From an uncultured Spirochaetales bacterium (GTDB lineage: Bacteria; Spirochaetota; Spirochaetia; Sphaerochaetales; Sphaerochaetaceae): DNA of 64,000 nt. The notes under the pieces are model-generated. The model was not told the DNA's origin. It was given only the letters and a program-made list of their open reading frames with translations, and searched no databases. Of the stretch, positions 8,301 through 16,881 are shown piece after piece (position 1 is the first letter of the stretch; each line of letters begins with the position of its first letter). The translations under genes were made by a program, and so were the position numbers. The DNA is taken from the NCBI GenBank assembly GCA_949289305.1, contig CASENB010000014.1, forward strand, positions 62,001 to 126,000. The letters run 5' to 3'.

Positions 8301-10557
8301 ATATAGCGACCAAGGAATTGGCGTATATAAGAACAATGAGGAGTATGCGACAACAATAGCCTATGATTCTATTTATGGAATAAAGGTTACTAGAAATAAT
8401 AATGTAACTAAGGCTATTGTAAAAACAGATGATCCTAGTTCTATAAATGCCAAGCAGTTTGTCTCTTCCGTAATTCTTGTGTTTGAAAGCGGAGCGGAAG
8501 AAGAATATGAAGGAGAGTACGCTCTTAGTGTCGAAGGAGAACCAAATGCAGTAAGGGAATCTATCCAACTGGTACCAACCGTTTCTATCAATGAAGAAAC
8601 AGTAGAAGATGCAGAAAATGCTATTACAGTTCAAATTGTGGATAATAAATATGAACTTGCAGCATATGACAGTGAAGCAATTGTAATTGACAGCGAAAGT
8701 ACTGATTTTAAAATTCCTGAAATATTCAATCATGTAGCAGATGGTACCGCTATATTCTTCCTTGGATATTATGATGAGGAAGGAGATATCGTAACCTATG
8801 GCGAAGAGTCTAGCGACATCTACATTAAAACAAGTGGAACACCATACTATACAACAAAAACAAGCTCAGATAACACAGAGTACAGCGTTCCAACAGATTT
8901 TACAGTATCCAATAAAATCGTAAGCACTAAAGGCGCTGTTACTTTGCATCCAATACTTATGCCGGCAAACGAAGTCGTAACCGTAGAAGATAGCGTAATT
9001 ACAGATGATTTGGATTATAGTTCTATTATTCTTGGCATTCCTAATTCAATTACAAAAATTGGCTCTAATGCATTCAAAGGTAACACGAACATAAAGATGA
9101 TTGTTTTTGAAAAAGATTCCAGCCTTGAAACCATAGGAGAAAGAGCCCTAAATGCAATGGATATCAGATACATAATGATTCCAAATAGCGTAAAAACAAT
9201 GGAAGTCGGTGCTCTAGGAGACAGTGTAGAGGGTGCTCAAGTGGGGTACTTAGAGTTTGAAGAAAACGCTCAACTGAGTGATATTAATGGCGATTATGTC
9301 TTTACAAATGGTAATTTTGGCAACATATTAATTCCATCAAGTCTCTCAACTGTTCCAATTAATTCCTTTACGAACAGTAAATACCCAATGACTGTTGTTA
9401 TAGAAGAAAGGAATACGGCGCTTACCCTTCCTGATAACCTATTTAATAATAACAATACTAGTGACACAGGCATAGGAATAGTATTCATTCCTAAGAATGT
9501 AAATTTATCATCAAACACGTTTAATGGTATCAATGTTGACCAGATTGTCATAGATGGGCAACAGAATGGCTTAGAGTTTGGAAAAACATCACCTTGGGGA
9601 GCTAGCGAGGATGCTACTGTCACATGGTTGATTGAAAGTGAGATAATCGCAACAGCAAGCGATTATCCAGCTTACTTAGAAGAAGGAGAAAGCTTTACAG
9701 CTACTCTTTCAATCACAGATAAAATAGGCACTGAAAAAACAGAAACTGTTGAATTCACTGCCCCAAACAGGTCGGAAACTGAAGATGGAACATTCACTCT
9801 CTCTTACACTATTGATGGAGAAAAAGTAGAAATAGAATTTACTGCTACTATTGTTGATGCAAAAATAAGCAATGCAGAAGATCTTTCTTCATTCTTAAGT
9901 AGTAATACAGAAAAAGTTGGATATGTAACAACAAGTTTTACAACTTCTGGCTTTAACATTGATAATGGGAAATCATTATATGGAGCAAATGGCGTTGAAA
10001 TTGGTCTGACTTCCTTAGCCCCAGATTCTGATAGCTATGTAATAATCAGCGGCAATAACGTAATTATAAAAACACTCACATTCTACCTTAGCACAAATGA
10101 AAATGATGAAGAACACTATTTAATGAAAGCAAACAACGTAGCAAATCTTAGGCTCGAAGATGTTGTATTAGACAACTCAAGAACGTACAAGGCTGGAGGC
10201 AGTGCTTATTTTGACCATGTCTTAGGTAGCACTTTCAATTCCGTAGATTTCCTTGGCAATGTACCACTTGTTCCTGTATGGCTTAATGATAGTCAGCTTA
10301 CATTAAATAATTGCGAATTTGGGCAGAACAATGATGGAGTATATGCATATGCTAGGTTCATGCTAGCAGGAGAGAGGAATAATATCATGATTTCTGGAGA
10401 CACTCCATATTTCGACAGATGGGCATCAAACGCTAACAACAACATTTCACATGTTATATTCAGTGGAACACCTAATCTTTCCAATAATTGGAGTCCAAAA
10501 GGTTCGTTTACGGTTGAGGATGTAACCTACTATTATTACGAACCATCAACAACTTAA
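5368..10557 (+). CDS. Giant surface lipoprotein with Ig-like, LRR and beta-helix-like regions
   Basis: 1,729 residues. The start is GTG, with GGAGGG seven nt upstream. A signal peptide and lipobox ITSC place the lipidated Cys near residue 22. Residues about 25-1,190 are tandem beta-rich bacterial-Ig-like segments, recurrently ending in strands such as ATKTATYTVNVTG and YALTITYSS. Residues about 1,205-1,400 are BspA-type leucine-rich repeats (IPNSITKIGSNAFKGN, IPNSVKTMEVGAL, IPSSLSTVPINSF). Another Ig-like segment precedes a beta-helix-like C-terminus (VIISGNNVIIKTLTFYL, VANLRLEDVVLDNS). No catalytic domain is seen; adhesion or glycan binding at the surface is inferred. Its promoter matches those of the glucan operon. 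A terminator follows. Confidence 0.8.
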   Translation: MKKTFSKLLTILLIIAVFITSCDNSPDALSAISIESGYESEIRIEDYENGVELPKANVIAHYIKGGSKAVNAEYCITAKDGDSASYIEGGMTALGKGIYTITATYTEGSATKTATYTVNVTGDERLLINELSGTDLYAGDNASNVSAIAVIEEADGTRKDVDASTITYKLTDSEGNEKNKETDNLDTGTYILTVISGSLEANANFVVSKGYLPISFTISEIDEDGKVNKDADTLDLTDLTVTVYYEDELNPNLNTTKTITLFDGDAIKENVAITLDENSISDYSKVDLSSYGKGQTATIKVSVEKAFAQAVKSDGNPTSFTDFVGEMEAQSKKILVTVNPSISNLSVITNEKTESLAYVEKDTVELSNITFSYDDGTGADELSITSASEGVTVTFNGDNQNSSFNLIEGENAVSVTYGGATASTTINAEKIAIAKAITAANGIQTEYRVNPGEGNETVSVSIPDNLELKVTYEDGETGTVKVTDKNKVTFAFERQDIEDYQPVSTMALLTENNTISGDDTIEFDTGTSGKYALTITYSSPSDFTHRQSSSVSDENRLQEGASLTYEHTEAIDIKRSATITDLNIAIPSDVEYKEHVEDDTITPDDVTFKFTNIYGDEDISLNNASQDNFTLEYSLDKKEWTKISNEGYALTDATTYFRVSYYADDTDNENHTVSTEECTIEPKPLLTPSSISIVESLSETINMEDKNGQSYTVKDGKLSVKLTYADETTAEETIEVIGSNNTVNENFFVTVNNVAYDEFKYSYDANNLGEKEVKVTLKNERAYTKRPVKEVTDSAVEDPSASYNITIQRNPIIKDAAYKGEATVYNHSVLALSDFSFIYVNNIGEESNITLSDEGVTDIYIGEAVQTDNVTLPDAYEESYTVAFKYENTDGTLTISEVTEDVPAELVLAEDESIKTSYKATSPNFTYSLNENVTVKYLSGWEDKNVPSSSISFKIGEVSITEGTAITEENENTNISVIYSDQGIGVYKNNEEYATTIAYDSIYGIKVTRNNNVTKAIVKTDDPSSINAKQFVSSVILVFESGAEEEYEGEYALSVEGEPNAVRESIQLVPTVSINEETVEDAENAITVQIVDNKYELAAYDSEAIVIDSESTDFKIPEIFNHVADGTAIFFLGYYDEEGDIVTYGEESSDIYIKTSGTPYYTTKTSSDNTEYSVPTDFTVSNKIVSTKGAVTLHPILMPANEVVTVEDSVITDDLDYSSIILGIPNSITKIGSNAFKGNTNIKMIVFEKDSSLETIGERALNAMDIRYIMIPNSVKTMEVGALGDSVEGAQVGYLEFEENAQLSDINGDYVFTNGNFGNILIPSSLSTVPINSFTNSKYPMTVVIEERNTALTLPDNLFNNNNTSDTGIGIVFIPKNVNLSSNTFNGINVDQIVIDGQQNGLEFGKTSPWGASEDATVTWLIESEIIATASDYPAYLEEGESFTATLSITDKIGTEKTETVEFTAPNRSETEDGTFTLSYTIDGEKVEIEFTATIVDAKISNAEDLSSFLSSNTEKVGYVTTSFTTSGFNIDNGKSLYGANGVEIGLTSLAPDSDSYVIISGNNVIIKTLTFYLSTNENDEEHYLMKANNVANLRLEDVVLDNSRTYKAGGSAYFDHVLGSTFNSVDFLGNVPLVPVWLNDSQLTLNNCEFGQNNDGVYAYARFMLAGERNNIMISGDTPYFDRWASNANNNISHVIFSGTPNLSNNWSPKGSFTVEDVTYYYYEPSTT

Positions 10558-10591
10558 TCTGATTTAATTACTCCACCCCCTTTTTCCTTTT

Positions 10592-10635
10592 CCCTTCAAG
10601 TTGGATCCAAAACCAATTTGAAGGGATTTATTATC
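10592..10635 (+). terminator. Terminator of the giant lipoprotein gene
   Basis: Positions 10592-10604 and 10613-10625 form a 13-bp stem with one G-U pair and an 8-nt loop. The downstream tract ATTTATTAT is only moderately T-rich. It lies 35 nt after the stop codon. Confidence 0.75.
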
Positions 10636-10919
10636 AAAATAAGAAAAGAAGACTTTTAGAGATTGAACTACAATCAATAAAGTAGACAAGAAAGAGAGAG
10701 ATTTAGATAGCTTTATAAAAAGTCTTTAATAATGAAGCATTTCTTTTTTTGATCTACTTTACAAAGATAAAGAGGAAACATATCAGATGCTTTTTAATGT
10801 ATTCTTTGTCTCTGCATATTCAGAAGATCATAGTTTCTGAGGCCAAACGGATAATCTCGTCATTACAAAGGAACATATTTTTAGTTAAATATATTGAAGC
10901 TATGACAATAAGTTATGCT
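10636..10919. other. AT-rich intergenic region between convergent genes
   Basis: It separates the plus-strand giant lipoprotein from the minus-strand response regulator. I find no coding potential on codon or family grounds, no tRNA and no strong hairpin for the minus strand. A plus-strand open frame from 10749 only runs antisense into the regulator gene. Confidence 0.4.
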
Positions 10920-12287
10920 TCAATTCTCTTTTACATGGCTATTCATATATGCAGTAGGGGTTACACCTGTTATTTGCTTAAAGATTTTAATGAAATATCT
11001 AGGGCCGCTAAAGCCGCACTTCTCTGATACTTCATAGATTCTATAATAACCTTTTTCTAAAAGTTCTTTTGCCTTATTGATTCTGAAATTCGTTAGAAAA
11101 TCATTGAAGTTAACGCCAGTGTATTCCTTGAATTTCTCAGAAAAGTACGTATAGCTTATTCCGACTTCATTAGATACTACTGCCATGTTTATATCTTTAA
11201 AATAGTTCTGATTTATAAACTCTATCGATTTTGTTACAAAAGAATTATCCGGTTTTTCACTCTTTTTCTTTTCATTCAGCTCTATGAAAAATTTAGTCAG
11301 ATCATCCCTCCATTCATCTAAACTTTTATATCTAGCCAAGCTTATAAGGTCTGGAAGAATCTCACTATTTGAATAACTATATTTTGATAATATGCTATTT
11401 CTTAATGCTTCCTGTAAAGAGAATAAATAATATGCCTTATCATCATCTTCTTCAAAATCAAAAAGGGAATTGATATTCTTTTTCAGATCCTGTCTCTTAG
11501 AAAATCCAAGCTGATTAGAAATTTTTCCGATTTTATCTGCAATATCGTTCGTTATATTTCCAACAAAATCTGAGTAATATTCTTTCTGCCCTGGTACTAT
11601 AAAGCGTTTAAAGAGCGCGACCATAGCTTCAAGTGTTGCTTCTCTTAAATCTGAAAGGCTGTTTTTAATTCCACTATAGCCCATGACAGTCATATCGTTT
11701 ATGCTCTTTTCTTCACCCCTAGAGTCTACTCTTTCCAATGCGTAGTATCCGTGATTGAATGGAGAGAAATAGTAAAGATTAGAAGGTCTGTCATCTGTAG
11801 GATTTAATAGTGCAACTACCCTATATGGCATAAGAGTAGACAGGATATCGGCATTTCTGCTCTCCTCCCCGTCCGCATAAATCCTGCCTAAATGCCTTTC
11901 GATCTTTTCCTTTTCCGAGAGCATTCTTTCTTTTATTAATTGGGATACAGTCTCTATAAGTTCCTGCTTTTCTATCGGCTTGAGAATATATGCAGAGGCT
12001 CCGCACTGAAGGGCTGTACGCGCATATGAAAAATCATCAAATCCTGTAACTACTACTATAGATATTTTACTATCTTCCGCTCTGATGGTTTTCATAAGCT
12101 CAAGGCCATCCATTACAGGCATCTTGATATCTGTAAGCAATATATCAGGCTTTTCTTTCTTATAGATTTCAAGGGCTATTTTTCCGTTAGCTGCATCAAA
12201 AAACTCATGATTCGGAAAATTATCCGAAAGTATTTTTACAATGCCAGATCTTATCATCTTCTCATCATCTACCACTAACAGTTTCAT
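10920..12287 (-). CDS. YesN-type response regulator with AraC DNA-binding domain
   Basis: 455 residues. The receiver domain (1-120) has the acidic pair in LLVVDDE, the phospho-acceptor in DILLTDIKMPVMDG, the Thr in VVVTGFDD and the Lys in ILKPIEK. A poorly conserved linker of about 230 residues follows. The last 100 residues are two AraC-type helix-turn-helices (MAVVSNEVGISYTYFSEKF; VSEKCGFSGPRYFIKIFKQ). The ATG at 12287 has GGAGGT at ideal spacing and overlaps the kinase gene by 23 nt. In Gram-positive and spirochaetal genomes such pairs control adjacent sugar ABC operons. It probably binds the CNGAAA direct repeats described here; that link is inference. Confidence 0.9.
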   Translation of the reverse strand: MKLLVVDDEKMIRSGIVKILSDNFPNHEFFDAANGKIALEIYKKEKPDILLTDIKMPVMDGLELMKTIRAEDSKISIVVVTGFDDFSYARTALQCGASAYILKPIEKQELIETVSQLIKERMLSEKEKIERHLGRIYADGEESRNADILSTLMPYRVVALLNPTDDRPSNLYYFSPFNHGYYALERVDSRGEEKSINDMTVMGYSGIKNSLSDLREATLEAMVALFKRFIVPGQKEYYSDFVGNITNDIADKIGKISNQLGFSKRQDLKKNINSLFDFEEDDDKAYYLFSLQEALRNSILSKYSYSNSEILPDLISLARYKSLDEWRDDLTKFFIELNEKKKSEKPDNSFVTKSIEFINQNYFKDINMAVVSNEVGISYTYFSEKFKEYTGVNFNDFLTNFRINKAKELLEKGYYRIYEVSEKCGFSGPRYFIKIFKQITGVTPTAYMNSHVKEN

Positions 12288-14070
12288 GTGCACCTCCATC
12301 ATCTTTTTTTATAGGGATGGAGATTACGGTATGCCCTTCGTCATCCCTATTTATTTCAATTCTATATTCGCTACCATAGAACATGAATAAACGTTGTTGA
12401 ATGTTTTTCAGCCCTATATCCCCTTTGCCTCCCTTTTCAGGCCTATCTTCTTTTAAATAATCAAGTACTTCAAGACGCTTCTCATCACTAAAAATCGTTC
12501 CATCGTTTATAACGCTTATTATAAACTTATCTTTTAAGTTTTCACTCTTTATTATTATAATGCCATCTTTCCCTATGATTTCAAAAGAATACTTGAATGC
12601 ATTCTCAACTATAGGCTGAAGTATCATTTTCGGTACTTTCGCTTCTAAAAGCACAGGATCTACTACCGCCATATAATCAACGTTAAAATCATTTCTAAAA
12701 TTCATTAAATCAACGTAATGTGATATATACTCAAGTTCTTTTGAAAGAGGGACAAACCTTTCTTGCCATCTTAAAGAGTATCTGAAAAGTTCTCCTAACG
12801 TATTTAAACTATGTTCTACATCATTATCTTCATTCATCATGGCTTGCATCTTTATAGACTCAACAGTGTTGATTAGGAAATGTACGTTTATCTGGTTCTG
12901 CATTGCCCTTATCTGCGTGTCGGCTAGAAGCTCCTGCTTCTCTTCCATTTCCCTTACTGCCTTTTTAAGCTGATCCACAAGTTTGACAAGAGAAACCCTT
13001 GCATCCTCTATATCCCAAGCTTTAGCTTGAACTTTCGGGACTTCTACATCGATATCTCCTTTTGCGACACTTCTCATTGCATCCATTATCGCAACAAGAT
13101 TCTTCGTATTCCTTTTTGTTTGAACATAAGAAACAAAAATTACGATGCCCATTATGATTACTACAGCAACAAAAGAGATGGAAGAATAAAGAATCACAGT
13201 ATTGAAGATACTCTCAGAAGGAACAAATTTTATAAACAAAAGAGATGAGGATGAATTATGGTAATAATGAGCCACATAACGCCTATGCCCGTTATGAAAA
13301 TCAACAGTCCCTCTATCGTTTCCATCTTCCAAAGACAGAGAAACGGCTTCATCAAGCACATCGCTAGATACAGAATCTAAAGAGATATCTACCCCATCTG
13401 AAAGTATTCTTTCAGCCTTTTCTCCGCTCAAATAGAATGCATAATCGTTTTGAAGTCCTGTCTCTCCTGTATTCATAATCTCAGGCAAAAAACTATTTAA
13501 GTTAATTACGCTTTGTATGGTTCCGATTCGTCTGCCCGAATGGGTAAGCGCCATAGTATGTGCGATATTAACATTTTCATTAGTTTGAGTTATTCCAATA
13601 TTCACCCCAGAGTAAGAGTAATCCCAAGGTTCTCTGCATTCTTGAAGTCTTCTTTCATGTAACACGACAGGCCATCTTTCCGGGACTTTTTCATTTCGTA
13701 AGAACACGTGGATATTGTCTACTTGGGAAACGAGGAAAAGTTCTCTTTGTATCTCGTCTATCTCATCGATATAGAGTCTGATGTTATCATAATCGTTCCA
13801 ATCCGTACTTGGCGTAGCAATTAAGTTAATTAGATCGGATCTCATTCTTACAGCTGTCTCTATTCTTGCGATAGCTTCTAACATCCCTTCTATTCTGTTT
13901 ACAGTTTCATCAAGTTCTGCGTTAGCAGTACGAGATATTATATCTATTCGTTCTCTTTGCAAAAGTATGGAAGTGGTAGAAACAAGTATTATAACAGGTA
14001 TTAATATGATGAGCGCATACGTTAATAGCAAGCGGTATGTTAAGCTCCTCTTCCTCTCTTTTTGTGCCAT
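12265..14070 (-). CDS. YesM-type sensor histidine kinase
   Basis: About 601 residues. Two membrane helices (about 12-34 and 275-300) flank an extracytoplasmic sensor domain. A HAMP-like region follows (about 305-365), then the His_kinase domain with QINVHFLINTVESI (His near 397), and a HATPase with MILQPIVENAFKYS and a GLKNIQQRL glycine box. The family norm at the phospho site is NPHFLYN; here Pro is Val and Tyr is Ile, while His and Asn remain. I chose the ATG at 14070 because a longer frame starting at TTG 14115 would begin inside the terminator hairpin. It overlaps the response regulator gene. It probably senses oligosaccharide or loaded binding protein. Confidence 0.9.
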   Translation of the reverse strand: MAQKERKRSLTYRLLLTYALIILIPVIILVSTTSILLQRERIDIISRTANAELDETVNRIEGMLEAIARIETAVRMRSDLINLIATPSTDWNDYDNIRLYIDEIDEIQRELFLVSQVDNIHVFLRNEKVPERWPVVLHERRLQECREPWDYSYSGVNIGITQTNENVNIAHTMALTHSGRRIGTIQSVINLNSFLPEIMNTGETGLQNDYAFYLSGEKAERILSDGVDISLDSVSSDVLDEAVSLSLEDGNDRGTVDFHNGHRRYVAHYYHNSSSSLLFIKFVPSESIFNTVILYSSISFVAVVIIMGIVIFVSYVQTKRNTKNLVAIMDAMRSVAKGDIDVEVPKVQAKAWDIEDARVSLVKLVDQLKKAVREMEEKQELLADTQIRAMQNQINVHFLINTVESIKMQAMMNEDNDVEHSLNTLGELFRYSLRWQERFVPLSKELEYISHYVDLMNFRNDFNVDYMAVVDPVLLEAKVPKMILQPIVENAFKYSFEIIGKDGIIIIKSENLKDKFIISVINDGTIFSDEKRLEVLDYLKEDRPEKGGKGDIGLKNIQQRLFMFYGSEYRIEINRDDEGHTVISIPIKKDDGGAHETVSGR

Positions 14071-14099
14071 GAAAAAAATTATACATAAGCAAAAGAGAG

Positions 14100-14131
14100 A
14101 AAAAAAGCCCCTCAATTATATGATGAGAGGC
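14100..14131 (-). terminator. Intrinsic terminator between the glucan operon and the two-component genes
   Basis: On the minus strand GCCTCTCA pairs with TGAGGGGC (14131-14124 with 14114-14107; one G-U on this strand, a C-A mismatch on the other), followed by seven T (14106-14100). It ends 30 nt before the kinase start codon, so kinase and regulator expression may depend on read-through. Confidence 0.85.
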
Positions 14132-14151
14132 AGGAGGAAATAAAACAAATG

Positions 14152-15843
14152 TTAATCTACATAAGAAAGGGCAACAGATTGTCCATTAGCATCGAAGTAC
14201 GTGATGTCTTTAACAATGAAGTATGTGCCAGCCCATCCCGATTTGTCATCTCCCGTTACGAAAGTAAATGCATAGTCGGCAGAATCAAAATCATCAGGGA
14301 CTGAAAATGTAACTTCTGTCCATTCATCCTCTTTTATCTCTGTGCAGCCGTTGTCAGCCAAGGTTCCTTCTGGTGTCGAGTAAGAAGGATATAAACTTCC
14401 CGTATCGGTATCCATATGTTCATTTCTCTGAAGATAAATCTTTAATGAATCTGCTCTTGTCGTACCTTTTATCTTAAATGACATCTTAGAAACATTGCTA
14501 AAATCGAAGAGATCGTAATTTGTTTCTCCTTGATTTGCCAATGGATTTACAATACCTCCACCAGCCCAAGCACCTGTAGGGATTACCCTAAGTCCTTCAG
14601 AAGTCATAGACATATCGGCATTTCCTTCACTATCTTTCCAAATCTGAATATCGAGATCGGTTCCTTCCTCGATATCTGTAAACAAGTTAGTAAAGTCCCC
14701 TATTTCTGCATCGTCTTCATAGGACTTTATCCTAATAGAGTTTCCACTAGCATCTTTAAAGTCTATGTCTTTAAATTCAATCCAATATCCAGGGCCGCTA
14801 TAGCTCTCTGCTTGAGAAAAATAGAACAACATGGACACCATAGAAGTTTGAAGATCTGTCAAATTTTCAGTAATATCTATCTCATATGATTCAAAAGTTT
14901 CTTCATTTAGTTCTTTGTTCGGATCAAGTGATGACAAAGACACTCCAGGATCATATCCTGTAAATTTAACGCCAACTTTGACATCTTCTGCATTCATATT
15001 GCCTCTAACAGAGAACGTAAGGCGTTTTACCCCGCTAAGATCTGCATATTCACCGTCTTGAGTGACTATTGCACCGCCGAACCAAGTCTCTCCATTGCTG
15101 TAGATTCTAAGACCAGAATCCCTTACTTCAAGAGTACATGTACCCTCCCAAGCTTGAAGGCTGTAATTGTCTATAGAAGAATTAACAAAGATATCTGAAA
15201 AAGTTCCATCGTTGTATTTTATGGCCTCAAAATCGATGTCAACATGATTTTTATTATTATCAAGGAAATCTACAGAGCTAATTTCAATCCACTGCCCTGC
15301 CTGATATTGTGGCAATTCAACAGCTGCATCGGAATTATCAGCAAAAATAACTAATATCGTACTGATTCTCTCTTTCGCATCATTAGACAAAGATGAAATA
15401 TCAATTTCAAATTTTGCACTTGTCTCTTCCGAATAAGTATTCTCTCCTACCAAATATTCAGAAAGCGCTTTATCATTTCCAATCGATCCAAGGCCTGTCA
15501 TATATACTTTTGCCCTTTCTAGAGGCACATTGCCTTTTGCTTCAAATGTCAGATAATCCGCATTTCTTAAATTGAAATATCTATCCTCATTATTTCTAAC
15601 TAACGCAACACCAAACCAATCTTTTATTCCTGTAACTTTTATAGTAGAACCGTCTTCAGCAAAATCTACACTTGCCGTCTCTTCCCAAATCTGAAGATCA
15701 ATCCATCTTGAGATTTCATTTTGAACAAAAAGAGTACCCCAGCTTCCTACCCCTCCATTTTCAGGGCTATCTTTTATTTCATTAGAACATGATGCAAATA
15801 TAATAGAAATTATGATAAAGAGAGCAAATATATGTTTTTTCAT
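14152..15843 (-). CDS. Lipoprotein with three tandem carbohydrate-binding-like modules
   Basis: 563 residues with signal peptide and lipobox FASC (Cys about 19). Three related modules of about 170 residues follow (about 32-190, 200-375, 385-563). Each carries a strand with an aromatic and an acid (WIDLQIWEE, YSLQAWEGTCT, LDIQIWKDSE), then a WFGVALV, WFGGAIV or AGGGIV turn. Next come FEAKGN, FSVRGN or FKIKGT, and a strand such as FEIDISS. This beta-sandwich repeat resembles carbohydrate-binding modules, but I cannot name a CBM family. It is probably a surface glycan-binding protein. It has AGGAG before the ATG and its own copy of the direct-repeat promoter 22 nt upstream. Confidence 0.7.
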   Translation of the reverse strand: MKKHIFALFIIISIIFASCSNEIKDSPENGGVGSWGTLFVQNEISRWIDLQIWEETASVDFAEDGSTIKVTGIKDWFGVALVRNNEDRYFNLRNADYLTFEAKGNVPLERAKVYMTGLGSIGNDKALSEYLVGENTYSEETSAKFEIDISSLSNDAKERISTILVIFADNSDAAVELPQYQAGQWIEISSVDFLDNNKNHVDIDFEAIKYNDGTFSDIFVNSSIDNYSLQAWEGTCTLEVRDSGLRIYSNGETWFGGAIVTQDGEYADLSGVKRLTFSVRGNMNAEDVKVGVKFTGYDPGVSLSSLDPNKELNEETFESYEIDITENLTDLQTSMVSMLFYFSQAESYSGPGYWIEFKDIDFKDASGNSIRIKSYEDDAEIGDFTNLFTDIEEGTDLDIQIWKDSEGNADMSMTSEGLRVIPTGAWAGGGIVNPLANQGETNYDLFDFSNVSKMSFKIKGTTRADSLKIYLQRNEHMDTDTGSLYPSYSTPEGTLADNGCTEIKEDEWTEVTFSVPDDFDSADYAFTFVTGDDKSGWAGTYFIVKDITYFDANGQSVALSYVD

Positions 15844-15864
15844 CTTTTTATCTCCTTTTGTTAA

Positions 15865-15929
15865 ATTCTCACATGCTTTTTTTCCTCTTTATAGTTGTCT
15901 ATTTTTCGGCAACTATCACAATATTTCGG
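15865..15929 (-). promoter_or_regulatory. Internal direct-repeat operator and promoter
   Basis: Read on the minus strand: CCGAAA (15929-15924), 14 nt, CCGAAA (15909-15904), 10 nt, TATAAA (15893-15888), 17 nt, GAGAAT (15870-15865). It fills the 90-nt gap between the GH16 gene and the three-module lipoprotein gene, the only sizeable gap in the operon before the terminator. TATAAA could alternatively itself be the -10. Confidence 0.6.
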
Positions 15930-15933
15930 AATC

Positions 15934-16875
15934 TTAATAATAATATATTCCTTCTCCATCTCTCTGATAAAGTCTTACGTAATCGATCAAGTACTCGTAC
16001 TTAACAGCATCATCAGGAACATCTCCGCCAAGAATTCCTCCGATTGCTAAGTTTAAAAGAATGAAAGCGTCATATTCGTTAAACGGCCATTCATTTACAT
16101 TATCGCTAGGCTTATCTTTTCTTCCAACTTTCTTACCATCGTAATAGATCTCAATGAAGTCTTCAGTCCAAAGAATGCCAAAACGGTGATAAGAATTCAA
16201 ATATTCTTCATCCACTCCTTCATAAAAGCCAACACCATATCCGTTTTCACCATTATTGCTAGCTGTGTGCAGTGTCGAATAGATTTTGTTTCCTTGTGTT
16301 GCTGGAGAATATTCCATAATATCGAACTCTCCTGTGCTAGGCCATGAAGTACCACCATTTCCTTCGCTATAGCAACCTAGCATCCAAAATGCCGGCCACA
16401 TTCCACTTCCTTTTGGAAGAAGTACGGAAGCTTCTACATATCCATATCTAAATTGCATTCTTCTTTGTGTCTTTATCCTTCCGCTAAACCAGTGTCCGTT
16501 TACTTTATTAGCTACGATATTCAATTTCCCATCAGATAAGAATACATCACGTTCGTTATCGGAATAATATTGCAATTCCCTATTTCCCCATCCGTTACTT
16601 CCGTTTCCAATTTCATAATTCCAATAAGTAGTGTTTAGCTCTTCTCCATTAAATTCATCTTGCCATGAAATGGCATAACCGTTTCTTATAAGAAAATCGA
16701 CGATGTCTTCTCCTTCGTTAATTAGTGAAGTATCTAACGAAGGGCTATGAGGCTTTTCAGAATCACCTATTTCATCATTCTTTCCAGGATCAATACCCTT
16801 TCCTAGCTCTGCAGAGCAGGAAACGAATATAAAAAATAAGAAAATCAATATGAATAAAATCAAGTTTTTTCTCAT
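15934..16875 (-). CDS. GH16 beta-glucanase (laminarinase-like) lipoprotein
   Basis: 313 residues with signal peptide and lipobox FVSC (Cys about 20) and a short linker, then a complete GH16 jelly-roll. Landmarks are WQDEFNGEELNTTYWNYEIG, NRELQYYSD, GRIKTQRRMQFRYGYVEA, GMWPAFWMLG and the catalytic GEFDIMEY near 181-188 (nucleophile Glu, assisting Asp, acid/base Glu). The ExDxxE form of the motif, the tryptophans and the loops are typical of laminarinase-type endo-1,3(4)-beta-glucanases. It should cleave beta-1,3 glucan at the cell surface. It starts 6 nt after the glycosidase-barrel gene without a clear ribosome-binding site, which suggests coupling. Confidence 0.92.
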   Translation of the reverse strand: MRKNLILFILIFLFFIFVSCSAELGKGIDPGKNDEIGDSEKPHSPSLDTSLINEGEDIVDFLIRNGYAISWQDEFNGEELNTTYWNYEIGNGSNGWGNRELQYYSDNERDVFLSDGKLNIVANKVNGHWFSGRIKTQRRMQFRYGYVEASVLLPKGSGMWPAFWMLGCYSEGNGGTSWPSTGEFDIMEYSPATQGNKIYSTLHTASNNGENGYGVGFYEGVDEEYLNSYHRFGILWTEDFIEIYYDGKKVGRKDKPSDNVNEWPFNEYDAFILLNLAIGGILGGDVPDDAVKYEYLIDYVRLYQRDGEGIYYY

Positions 16876-16881
16876 ATAATT

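Noticed and set aside
7531..8733. Long minus-strand frames inside the giant lipoprotein gene
   Set aside because: They are antisense to a continuous 1,729-codon gene and are rich in Phe/Tyr/Ile/Cys as expected from antisense of Glu/Asn/Thr-rich coding sequence.
10749..11027. A 92-codon plus-strand frame after the giant lipoprotein
   Set aside because: Its second half is antisense to the AraC domain of the response regulator and its composition is not protein-like.
14071..14115. A longer histidine kinase starting at TTG 14115
   Set aside because: The extra codons lie in a terminator hairpin and T tract and no ribosome-binding site precedes that TTG.
15888..15929. Treating CCGAAA-N10-TATAAA as an alternative sigma-factor promoter
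   Set aside because: The spacing to a downstream -10-like hexamer in all three copies fits an operator plus weak -35 better, though a non-standard sigma factor cannot be fully excluded.
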